Source: Oribacterium sp. UBA4274 (lineage in GTDB: Bacteria; Bacillota; Clostridia; Lachnospirales; Lachnospiraceae). From it: a stretch of 17,120 nucleotides of DNA. Location: positions 1 to 17,120 of the forward strand of contig DGVW01000036.1 in NCBI GenBank assembly GCA_002396005.1, given 5' to 3'. Under the pieces are notes generated by a model, which did no database searches, was not told the origin of the DNA, and was given only the letters and a program-made list of their open reading frames with translations. Positions within the stretch are counted from its first letter, which is position 1. Each line of letters starts with the position of its first letter. A program made the translations under genes and the position numbers. Shown here in pieces: positions 1-6,745 of the stretch.

Positions 1-947
1 TCAATGAAGGAATCCTGCGCCTGAGATGAAGCTTTTTCAATCATCAAAGATCCCTGTGTCTCAGGCAAAGGCAGTTCATGAGACCGCTCTTCTGATTGCA
101 GCTTCATGAATCCCTTCACTCTTATAACATTACCGGCCTCTGGATCTGAGAATAGTTTCCGGATGCGCTCCCGTATATCTGTTTCCGTGGTCCTGTAGTA
201 AAGGTAAAACAAGGATTGGAAATTGTTGTTGTCATTTAGAGCAAGTTTCAGGTGGTCGGCATTTACGTAACCGGCGTTTTCGATAGCCGAGAAATCCTGT
301 TCAGTCAGCTCGTCCCAACTCTTTGCAAGTATGTCCCGATTTAAATCCAGTTTCCTTTTACATCTGAAATGCAGAAGAGACGCGTTCAGGTAGTCAAGGG
401 CAGCTGTCAAATCATTGTCAGCTGCTGAGCGGTTATCATCTGAGAAGTGTCCCGGATTCTGAGAACTCTCGTTATGCAGCTTGCTGAAAACGATCTTCCC
501 GGCTCTTGCGGTTTCTGACATCAGGATGTAGCGAAGTTCCTCCGAAAGATCCTGAGTCTGCCATGGATCAACTATGCTTATGACAGAGCCTGCTTCATAC
601 CACCGGTCCAGTGGGCTTTCATACAGGGTGTCGAAAAACTCATCCACATCATAGATTCCGCTCGGCTCCACTATGACACGGGTAAACCCCAGCATACTGA
701 TGTTTATGAGCTTGGTGCGGAAACGGCGCTGATGCGCCTCATGACCGTCACCGCCTACTACCATCTCCAGCTCACAATTCGGACCCAGCAGGTCATTCAG
801 CAGTACCATGTCAATGTTTATGGCGCCGTAATCGTTCTCGAGTATGCAAACCCGCTCTCCCTGATCAATGAGGTGCCTCGCGTATTTTTTTATAAATGTA
901 GTTTTACCGGATCCTAAAAATCCGGTGATCAAATCTATTTTAATCAA
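1..947 (-). CDS. CobW/G3E-like P-loop GTPase, partial (C-terminus off the left edge)
   Basis: About 315 residues are visible, read from a TTG start at 945-947; an in-frame TAG lies two codons upstream (951-953), so the start cannot be earlier. The N-terminus MIKIDLITGFLGSGKTTF is the Walker A region typical of the CobW/YjiA/HypB-type G3E GTPases, which usually insert or chaperone metals. A switch-like stretch (VIVEPSGIYD) and a C-terminal segment beginning GNVIRVKGFM also fit CobW_C. Two family hallmarks are missing. The usual CxCC metal motif after the first third is replaced by VVGGDGHEAHQRRF, and the NKxD guanine-recognition motif reads FSKLH. It lies 80 bp downstream of the sigma-factor gene on the same strand with no terminator between, so they are probably co-transcribed. 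The family call is firm; metal or nucleotide specificity is unknown. Confidence 0.8.
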   Translation of the reverse strand, partial: MIKIDLITGFLGSGKTTFIKKYARHLIDQGERVCILENDYGAINIDMVLLNDLLGPNCELEMVVGGDGHEAHQRRFRTKLINISMLGFTRVIVEPSGIYDVDEFFDTLYESPLDRWYEAGSVISIVDPWQTQDLSEELRYILMSETARAGKIVFSKLHNESSQNPGHFSDDNRSAADNDLTAALDYLNASLLHFRCKRKLDLNRDILAKSWDELTEQDFSAIENAGYVNADHLKLALNDNNNFQSLFYLYYRTTETDIRERIRKLFSDPEAGNVIRVKGFMKLQSEERSHELPLPETQGSLMIEKASSQAQDSFI

Positions 948-1027
948 TTGCTAACCTATTCCTCTGAATTCTGTACAGTATTTTTTGAGTGTTCGGGCGG
1001 GTAATGCTGATGCATATAAATGCAGGT

Positions 1028-1828
1028 TCAATCCAACTGCTGTCTCAGTTTTCTTAAAGCTTTCTGCTCACGCTGACGTATAGCTTCTATGGAGAGATTA
1101 TAGAGACCGGCGATTTCTTTCAGAGTATGCTGCTTTCCGTCATGAAGGCCGTATCTCAGTACCAGTGTATCTCTCTCATCATCGGAAAGAGTGTTGAGAG
1201 AACGATACAGCTCGAGATGCAGTTCCTGCTCGATCACCTTTTCCTCAACATTATCAGGGGACATCTCCATCTCCAAAAGCTCAGAGGTATCCCCCTCATC
1301 GTTGCCGATCTTCCGGTTAAGAGATGTTGTGCTGAGAACGATGTTGCTCAGGCGGAGACATTTGCGGACCTCCTCCTCCGAAAATCCGGTGTCCTCCATG
1401 ATAGCATGGATCATGGCATCTCCCTCCAGATGCTCGAGATCATACTTCCTGAGTACAGACTGCACCTTGAATATACGTTCAAGCTGGTGGTTCGAGAGGC
1501 GAATGCCGAAGCCCGCATTGTAAATCTCTTTGACTATACTGTCCCGTATCCAGTAAACAGCGTAGGTCGAAAACTTTGTTCCGAAAGACGGATCATATTG
1601 CTGTGCGGCGCGTATCAGTCCTATCTTGCCGACACTTTCCAGGTCTTCGCCGCTGAGGGTGTGATTGGAGAGATTGACATAATTTCTGACTGTATGCATG
1701 ATGAGACCCTTGTTTATGCTGCAGAGATCTGCCTCCGCTTTCTCGCGGTCATCATCTGTTTGTATGCGTAGAACCAGAGCTTTGTTCTCTTTTTCAAGCT
1801 CATCATAATCTATGGATTCCATGTCCAC
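1028..1828 (-). CDS. sigma-70 family RNA polymerase sigma factor
   Basis: A 266-residue sigma factor of the RpoD-like (group 2/3) type, acting on RNA polymerase promoter choice. Region 2 spans about residues 25-100, with the core-binding and -10-recognition stretch GLIRAAQQYDPSFGTKFSTY and YWIRDSIVKEIYN. Region 3 is about 105-165. Region 4 is about 205-262 and ends in a helix-turn-helix with TLKEIAGLYNLSIEAIRQRE and KALRKLRQQL. There is no long region 1.1, so it is shorter than the housekeeping RpoD. The start is GTG at 1826-1828, six bases after a strong GGGAGG site; the internal ATG two codons on is less well placed. It has its own promoter at 1857-1885 and is followed by the CobW-like gene. 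It looks like an alternative or secondary sigma factor; its regulon is not visible here. Confidence 0.93.
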   Translation of the reverse strand: MDMESIDYDELEKENKALVLRIQTDDDREKAEADLCSINKGLIMHTVRNYVNLSNHTLSGEDLESVGKIGLIRAAQQYDPSFGTKFSTYAVYWIRDSIVKEIYNAGFGIRLSNHQLERIFKVQSVLRKYDLEHLEGDAMIHAIMEDTGFSEEEVRKCLRLSNIVLSTTSLNRKIGNDEGDTSELLEMEMSPDNVEEKVIEQELHLELYRSLNTLSDDERDTLVLRYGLHDGKQHTLKEIAGLYNLSIEAIRQREQKALRKLRQQLD

Positions 1829-1856
1829 GACAGGCCTCCCTCAAAGTAATCTATTT

Positions 1857-1885
1857 ATTTTAACATTTAAAAAGTTAAGTGTGAA
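1857..1885 (-). promoter_or_regulatory. promoter of the sigma-factor gene
   Basis: Read on the minus strand: TTCACA (1880-1885), a 17-base spacer, then TAAAAT (1857-1862) preceded by TGT, an extended -10. It matches the housekeeping consensus at 5/6 and 5/6 positions and sits about 30 bases upstream of the GTG start, just past the terminator of the preceding gene. Confidence 0.6.
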
Positions 1886-1892
1886 GAGGGAT

Positions 1893-1919
1893 AAAAAACC
1901 CGCTGCAATTGCAGCGGGT
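1893..1919 (-). terminator. intrinsic terminator after the SseB-domain gene
   Basis: A 9-bp perfect stem (ACCCGCTGC / GCAGCGGGT) around the loop AATT is followed on the minus strand by a run of six T. It lies 36 bp after the stop of the SseB-domain gene. Confidence 0.9.
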
Positions 1920-1954
1920 CTGAAAATACTATGTTTTTAAGTACCGGAATTACG

Positions 1955-3547
1955 TTACTGGTTATTGCCTCTTCTTGAGTTAAGGTCGATGACATTGGAG
2001 GTTGCGTCAACCTTGGTCTCCGGTGCGGAAGCTTGTGTTTCAGCTTCCTGAGCAGTTGCCTCAGAAGCCTGCGGCTTAGCTTCGGTCGGAGCCTGAACCG
2101 GTGAAACCTTAACCTGAATTGGAATAGCGGTTTTTCCGTCAGGTGTCTGAGTTGCGGCAGCCGGAGTCTGTGCCGGAGCTTCGCGACGCTCGATGACCAT
2201 ACCTGCACCCTGAGGATTCAGAACCATACCGTTATAGTTAGGCATAAATCTGTTTACACCCTTGAAATCAGCACGGACAGGCTTGAATGGTGTATTGGCA
2301 AACTTCTTTGAAAACTCAAAGATATCTGTATAGACAGGAAGCATATTCTTATCATTGATACGCATAACAGGTATCTGGATGCGGTGGTTCTTCTGTGTTG
2401 CAGCTGCCTGAGCTGAATCAGCATCCTCTGTTGCCTGAGTTGCAGCAGCAGGATTTACCGGTACATCAGACTGATCACCGGTCGTGTTCTCATCAGCAGC
2501 ATCCTCCGGATTGCCTGCTGTCTCGTCAAGAGAACGCATAGGGATGATGAATGTTGACTTAGGAACAAGCTGCATGATGCGGTTGAACTTGCCCTTGAGG
2601 ATCTCCTGACGCTTTCCGTAGTTAACAGGCCACTTGATCTCACCTACATAATCAATGAGTGCAAAGCTGAGAGCCGGATTGTATGGTGGAATCTTCTCCG
2701 GATCCTCATTGATATAGAAAGGAGCAGAAATCTCGCTGCGGCGAAGGAAACCCTTGTACCAACCGTTATCTACGATGATGTTCTCGATTCCGAGGAAAAA
2801 CATGAAGTCAAAAATCTTCATCTGGATCTTACCATCAGGTCTCTCTGTATTGGCAGACATACCTGGAACCTCGATTACACGAGTTACTCTGAGCTGCTCG
2901 TTGTAAAGTCTGGCAACAGTCTCTGCATGCTCCTTGTCGAGATACATCTGTGCATAACCACCATCAAGAAGCGGATAGCCTGTGCGGCTGTCATAAATCA
3001 CATAAAGCTTATCTGCAGCACGAACGAGGTTCAGGAACTGATTACGAATCTGCTGATGATTCTGCTCATAGTTCTCAAGAGGTTTCATTCTGTTGGCAGT
3101 AACAAGTGAAACCTCAAGGAAGAGAATCTCCTGGAGACTTAAATCCTTCACCATATCAAGCTTGATCTCAGGCTCATAGATGATTCTTCCGATCTCAGCC
3201 TTGCGCTCCGGTGAAAGAGGATCCTCGATCTGAACAGTAGGCTTCGGCTGAGCTTCCTGAGGCTTCTCTTCTGTAACAGACTTCTCTTCCTGAACCTGAG
3301 CCGAAGCCTGCTTGTCTGTGCGCTCCTCGTCCTGTCCTGCAGAACCGTTTACAACTGTAAGATGCGGTTTCTCCTCAGGTTTACGAACGAAAAGATTGAT
3401 AGGCATGAGACCCGGCCACTTCAGATCCTTGTGTTCATCCTCCTGACGCTTCACAGCAAGGTCGTGCTGTTCCTGCTTCTGTTCCTCTATCTTCTGCTCG
3501 GCTTCCGCCTTTTTCTTGTTTCCGCCTAAAAAGTCAAATAATGCCAT
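1955..3547 (-). CDS. SseB-domain protein with charged N-terminus and low-complexity linkers
   Basis: A 530-residue soluble protein with no signal peptide or membrane segment. Residues 1-45 are a Lys/Glu/Gln-rich, probably helical stretch after MALFDFLGGNKKK. Residues 60-110 are an acidic disordered linker. Residues about 115-300 form a globular domain (KLYVIYDSRTGYPLLDGGYA, then IENIIVDNGWYKGFL). A second domain resembles the SseB N-terminal domain (enhanced serine sensitivity protein B): FIIPMRSL near 333-340, then IPVMRINDKNMLPVYTDIFE (392-411) and NYNGMVLNPQGAG (437-449). That domain is interrupted by an Ala/Thr/Asp-rich linker at about 342-386. The C-terminal 70 residues are again low complexity. 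The site AGGAG lies 8 bases before the ATG. It overlaps the upstream 92-aa gene by 22 bp. The biochemical role of SseB domains is unknown. Confidence 0.8.
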   Translation of the reverse strand: MALFDFLGGNKKKAEAEQKIEEQKQEQHDLAVKRQEDEHKDLKWPGLMPINLFVRKPEEKPHLTVVNGSAGQDEERTDKQASAQVQEEKSVTEEKPQEAQPKPTVQIEDPLSPERKAEIGRIIYEPEIKLDMVKDLSLQEILFLEVSLVTANRMKPLENYEQNHQQIRNQFLNLVRAADKLYVIYDSRTGYPLLDGGYAQMYLDKEHAETVARLYNEQLRVTRVIEVPGMSANTERPDGKIQMKIFDFMFFLGIENIIVDNGWYKGFLRRSEISAPFYINEDPEKIPPYNPALSFALIDYVGEIKWPVNYGKRQEILKGKFNRIMQLVPKSTFIIPMRSLDETAGNPEDAADENTTGDQSDVPVNPAAATQATEDADSAQAAATQKNHRIQIPVMRINDKNMLPVYTDIFEFSKKFANTPFKPVRADFKGVNRFMPNYNGMVLNPQGAGMVIERREAPAQTPAAATQTPDGKTAIPIQVKVSPVQAPTEAKPQASEATAQEAETQASAPETKVDATSNVIDLNSRRGNNQ

Positions 3548-3804
3548 CTCATATACTCCTGTAAATTAATTTTGCGGATGCCGTTGCACAATTCATAAGG
3601 TGCAATCATCTCATCCAGCGCCTGTACTTTGTGAATCAGATTTACATATCGTCGAAGGTTGCCTTGAGTTACCCACCAGTCCTGCTGCTTTTTTCTGCCC
3701 AGTGTCCTTCCGACGCGAATGTACTCAAGATGAAGAATTCCGGCCTCACGGCGCAGTTCATCAAGCTCACTCTTCTTTTTGAAATAAAAATCTTTGGTCA
3801 TCAT
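3526..3804 (-). CDS. small hypothetical protein, translationally coupled to the SseB-domain gene
   Basis: A 92-residue (or 91) basic protein rich in Lys, Arg, Tyr and Trp, with no recognised family; most of it looks helical (KKKSELDELRREAGILHLEY; NLIHKVQALDEMIAPYEL). It begins with two consecutive ATGs. GAGG lies only two bases before the first, so the second (3799-3801) may be the true start. Its 3' end overlaps the start of the SseB-domain gene by 22 bp in another frame, which suggests coupled translation and possibly a shared function. A TATAAT extended -10 promoter just upstream supports expression. It is not a shadow of a plus-strand gene, because none is credible here. Confidence 0.7.
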   Translation of the reverse strand: MMTKDFYFKKKSELDELRREAGILHLEYIRVGRTLGRKKQQDWWVTQGNLRRYVNLIHKVQALDEMIAPYELCNGIRKINLQEYMRWHYLTF

Positions 3805-3822
3805 AACCTCACATAAGTCCCT

Positions 3823-3851
3823 ATTATAGCAAAAAAGCAGAGAGCTTGCAT
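3823..3851 (-). promoter_or_regulatory. extended -10 promoter for the 92-aa / SseB-domain operon
   Basis: On the minus strand TGCTATAAT (3823-3831) is a perfect TATAAT with an extended TGn. The -35 region at the 17-base distance (ATGCAA, 3846-3851) is poor, as often seen with extended -10 promoters. The predicted leader before the start codon is only about 12 bases and carries GAGG. Confidence 0.65.
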
Positions 3852-3974
3852 CTGTTTAATGCAGAGCATTCAGCTTTTTTGACCTTTAGTGACATTTTTA
3901 AGACAATTTCACCTGTCGTTTCAGCCGAATACCCAAATATCAGACAATGTACAGCTTTGTACCTCTGATATAGT

Positions 3975-4003
3975 TTTAATTATTTATTAGCAGGTGTTAT
4001 ACT
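3975..4003 (+). promoter_or_regulatory. extended -10 promoter for the HAD phosphatase gene
   Basis: TATACT at 3998-4003 is preceded by TGT (3995-3997), an extended -10. The -35 at 17-base spacing, TTTAAT, matches 3/6. It diverges from the promoter at 3823-3851, so the 3830-3975 stretch is a shared divergent regulatory region. Confidence 0.5.
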
Positions 4004-4037
4004 GTCTGCATTCTGAAAGATAGGATTATTTAAACAT

Positions 4038-4883
4038 ATGAAAGCATTATTTTTTGACGTAGACGGAACTTTATTGGATGAAATAACTCATGAAATACCT
4101 GAAAGTGCACTTGAAGCCCTCAGGATCACACGGGAGCTCGGCAACAAGGTTTTTATCAATTCAGGCAGAACCGGCGGTATGCTCAGAAAGATTCAGAAGC
4201 TGGTAGAGGTTGATGGCTTTTTGTGCGGTTGCGGCACAGAACTTATATATGAAGGCTCAACTATCTACTACTATAAGATTTCATCGGATGTAAAAGAACT
4301 GATCAGGCAGGCATCTGATAAGTACGGTATCCTCATATATCTTGAAGGTCGTGAAGGCTGCCACTGTCAGCCATCAGAGGCACTTCTCGATGAGCATCCA
4401 CTATTTAGCAGTTATGTGGACGGATTCATAGGACTGGCTGATTCTGAAGGTGGTGTGGATCCGACTCCTTATGACGGGGACTATGAGATATCTAAGTTCT
4501 GCATACATGCAGACAACGGTACAGGCAATGATCTGGGAGCTGACTATGCGAGTCATCATCCATCGGACATCGATGGTTTTATCAGGGATTTCTCGCCTAT
4601 GTTCCACATCATTGACCGTGGCAAAAATTTCTATGAGATAGTCCCAAAGGGCCATGGCAAGGGTAATGCTGTCGACCGGATGCTCCAATACCTTGGTTTA
4701 ACAAAGGAAGACGCCTATGGATTTGGAGACAGCACCAACGATATCGAGATGTTCAAGGCCTGCGGCAACAATATCGCAATGGGAAAGCATGCTGCAGAGC
4801 TTGAAGCATTTGACCCTTTCATAACAAAGAATGTTGAAGATGATGGCATAAGATACGCTATGGAGAAGCTCGGTTTGATTTGA
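4038..4883 (+). CDS. Cof-type HAD-IIB family hydrolase (sugar-phosphate phosphatase-like)
   Basis: A 281-residue cytosolic haloacid dehalogenase-superfamily phosphatase, full length for the Cof/YbiV class. Motif I is FFDVDGTLL, with the nucleophile D7 and acid D9. Motif II is the Ser of INSGRT (S42). The motif III Lys lies in the stretch VPKGHGKGNAVDRML. Motif IV is YGFGDSTNDIEMF with two acidic Mg ligands. Between motifs II and III a large C2B-type cap (about residues 80-190) would select the substrate, probably a phosphorylated sugar or cofactor; the exact substrate cannot be told. The start is ATG 4038-4040, with a modest AGGA 12 bases upstream. It is a single-gene unit from the promoter at 3975-4003. 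Its stop codon overlaps the edge of the long palindrome at 4882. Confidence 0.92.
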   Translation: MKALFFDVDGTLLDEITHEIPESALEALRITRELGNKVFINSGRTGGMLRKIQKLVEVDGFLCGCGTELIYEGSTIYYYKISSDVKELIRQASDKYGILIYLEGREGCHCQPSEALLDEHPLFSSYVDGFIGLADSEGGVDPTPYDGDYEISKFCIHADNGTGNDLGADYASHHPSDIDGFIRDFSPMFHIIDRGKNFYEIVPKGHGKGNAVDRMLQYLGLTKEDAYGFGDSTNDIEMFKACGNNIAMGKHAAELEAFDPFITKNVEDDGIRYAMEKLGLI

Positions 4884-5073
4884 TGTGTAGATATCAGCCG
4901 GGGCAGGTGCATCAAAGAGCTGGTGAGCATCCAACTAAACACGTAAAGCGAGGACCTAGAGCCGCTTAGAGGTTCTGATTTAGATTTTTCCGCCGCAGCG
5001 ACCCGCGTTTAGGTGGATGCTCACTAGTGTTAGTTGATTGCACCTGCCCCGGCTGAACTGTTATCTGTACATC
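4882..5073. repeat. 192-bp imperfect palindrome between convergent genes
   Basis: Three nested arm pairs share one centre. The outer pair is 4882-4892 with 5063-5073 (9/11, the two exceptions being G.U in the plus-strand RNA). The middle pair is 4895-4915 with 5034-5055, including the perfect 17-mer CAGCCGGGGCAGGTGCA and one bulged base. The inner pair is 4923-4943 with 5004-5024 (19/21). A 60-base centre can add a 7-bp hairpin at about 4951-4976. It fills the gap between the HAD gene and the DUF1667 gene. No T-run follows on either strand, so it is not a standard intrinsic terminator. It could be a MITE-like or REP-like element, a bidirectional terminator/stabiliser, or a structured RNA. Confidence 0.85.
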
Positions 5074-5087
5074 ACTAAAATACTCAA

Positions 5088-5456
5088 TCAGGAAACCTTT
5101 GCGATGTTTCTCGTTGCGATGACTGAAACGCCGGTTCCGGCAACATCTGGGATCAGGACTGTTCCGATCTTCACAGGTGCCTCGCAAACTGCATGATTGA
5201 TATCCTTCATAACTGCAAATATCTTGTCCTTAGGGATATCGCTCGCAGTCTTGCAGGATACTCTCGCCTTGTCTCCGCCTTTTACGGCGATGGTTGAAGT
5301 CACGATTCGTGTCGGATTTGTAACTTCTTTACGGGCATAAATGTCTCCGCGCTTGCAGGTATTACCGCTAACTGATATTACTTCACCCTTGTCCATCTCT
5401 ACGGTGAGCTGGCAGCCCATAGGACAACCAATACATGTTAAAAATCTCTGTTCCAT
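5088..5456 (-). CDS. DUF1667 domain protein (small Cys-rich partner of the G3P dehydrogenase)
   Basis: A 122-residue protein of the DUF1667 type. It begins MEQRFLTCIGCPMGCQLTVE and carries four Cys, C8, C11, C15 and C34 (CxxCxxxC, then GNTCKRG), a pattern suited to an Fe-S cluster or zinc. The remainder is a compact alpha/beta domain ending IATRNIAKVS. It is the last gene of the glycerol operon, 14 bp after the FAD oxidoreductase, with AAAGGAG upstream. In clostridia this domain regularly follows a GlpA-like and a pyridine-nucleotide-disulfide-type oxidoreductase. It probably acts as an electron-transfer or assembly subunit replacing GlpC, but that is inference from context. Confidence 0.88.
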   Translation of the reverse strand: MEQRFLTCIGCPMGCQLTVEMDKGEVISVSGNTCKRGDIYARKEVTNPTRIVTSTIAVKGGDKARVSCKTASDIPKDKIFAVMKDINHAVCEAPVKIGTVLIPDVAGTGVSVIATRNIAKVS

Positions 5457-5470
5457 TGTATGAGCTCCTT

Positions 5471-6745
5471 TCAGTCTTTCTCTATCTTGATAGTGATGGT
5501 ATCCATATCAGGTCTTGCCAGCAGATCCTGCTTCTTAACGATGATCTGCTCCATCTCGCCCGGCGCAAGTATCTGACGCTTTCTGTGCTGAACTCTCTCA
5601 TCACCAAAGTACACGCTTACATAAGAATCCTTATAAACATCCCCTACACGGAAACGAACAGTGAGATTTTCCTCCATACGATCAGGATCGATGGTTGAAG
5701 GAACAGTGTATCTCACACCGTCAGTGGCAACCAGATTGATACGGCCCTTTGTGCTGTCTGAAACAGTTCCCAGCTCGCCCTTCACATACTTAACAGCATT
5801 CTGACCTGCTCTTGCAGCTTCTTCTGAAACATAGTCTACAAGGTCATGCACATGCAGAACATTACCACAGGCAAACACACCCGGGATGTTTGTTTCCAGG
5901 CTCTCGTTAACAACAGGACCGGAGGTGATGCGGCTCATCTCGACACCGGCTGACTGTGACAGCTCATTCTCAGGGATGAGACCACAGGAAAGCAGCAGCG
6001 TGTCGCAGGTATATCTCTCTTCAGTACCAGGAATCGGCTTACGATCCGGACCAACCTCTGCGATGGTTACTGCAGTGATATGCTCCTTGCCCTCGATGTC
6101 AACAACTGTATGTGACAGCTTGAGAGGGATGCCGTAGTCATCGAGACACTGAACTATGTTTCTCTTGAGACCACCGGAATATGGCATAAGCTCTGCCACA
6201 ACCTTGACCTTGGCGCCTTCCAGAGTCATACGACGTGCCATGATGAGGCCAATGTCTCCGGATCCGAGTATAACAACCTCTCTGCCCGGCATGTAGCCCT
6301 CGATGTTGACAAGGCGCTGGGCGGTACCTGCTGAAAAGATACCTGCAGGTCTGTAGCCCGGGATGTTGAGGGCACCACGTGGTCTCTCACGGCAGCCCAT
6401 GGCAAGGATTACTGCTTTGGCCTGAATCTGGAACATACCATCGGTGCGGTTCATGGCTGTAACAACCTTGTCCCTGGATATATCCATGACCATAGTGTTC
6501 AGCTTGTAGTCTATATTAAGCTCCATTGCCTGATCTATGAAACGTCCTGCATACTCAGGACCTGTGAGCTCTTCTTTAAAGGTATGGAGACCGAAACCGT
6601 TGTGGATACACTGATTAAGGATTCCACCCAGCTCTCCGTCTCTCTCGAGGATGAGGATGCTGTCACATCCTGCTTTTCTGGCAGCTACTGCTGCGGCAAG
6701 ACCGGCAGGTCCGCCTCCTACGATAACTATATCTATTGATTTCAT
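5471..6745 (-). CDS. NAD(P)/FAD-dependent oxidoreductase, second subunit of a G3P dehydrogenase module
   Basis: A 424-residue flavoprotein with two Rossmann motifs. The FAD-binding VIVGGGPAGLAAAV is near residues 7-20, and the second dinucleotide site ILGSGDIGLIMA is near 159-170. A second FAD-binding signature, GVFACGNVLHVHDLVDYVSE, lies in the C-terminal third. The segment NQCIHNGFGLHTFKEELTGP (44-63) is typical of the subfamily encoded beside GlpA-like proteins and DUF1667. The last ~80 residues form a beta-rich extension. It probably passes electrons from glycerol-3-phosphate oxidation to NAD or another acceptor. Its ATG overlaps the stop of the GlpA-like gene by 4 bp (ATGA), so translation is coupled; GGAGG lies 7 bases upstream of the start. 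Confidence 0.92.
   Translation of the reverse strand: MKSIDIVIVGGGPAGLAAAVAARKAGCDSILILERDGELGGILNQCIHNGFGLHTFKEELTGPEYAGRFIDQAMELNIDYKLNTMVMDISRDKVVTAMNRTDGMFQIQAKAVILAMGCRERPRGALNIPGYRPAGIFSAGTAQRLVNIEGYMPGREVVILGSGDIGLIMARRMTLEGAKVKVVAELMPYSGGLKRNIVQCLDDYGIPLKLSHTVVDIEGKEHITAVTIAEVGPDRKPIPGTEERYTCDTLLLSCGLIPENELSQSAGVEMSRITSGPVVNESLETNIPGVFACGNVLHVHDLVDYVSEEAARAGQNAVKYVKGELGTVSDSTKGRINLVATDGVRYTVPSTIDPDRMEENLTVRFRVGDVYKDSYVSVYFGDERVQHRKRQILAPGEMEQIIVKKQDLLARPDMDTITIKIEKD

Noticed and set aside
1127..1771. 214-codon plus-strand open frame
   Set aside because: It lies entirely opposite the sigma-factor gene, has no ribosome site, and translates to no recognisable protein; the minus-strand product has clear sigma motifs.
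4882..5073. Retron-type msr/msd RNA as explanation of the palindrome
   Set aside because: No reverse transcriptase is encoded nearby; both neighbours are metabolic genes.
4698..5187. Minus-strand open frames across the end of the HAD gene and the palindrome
   Set aside because: They are shadows of the HAD and DUF1667 genes and of the palindrome, with no start context or family match.
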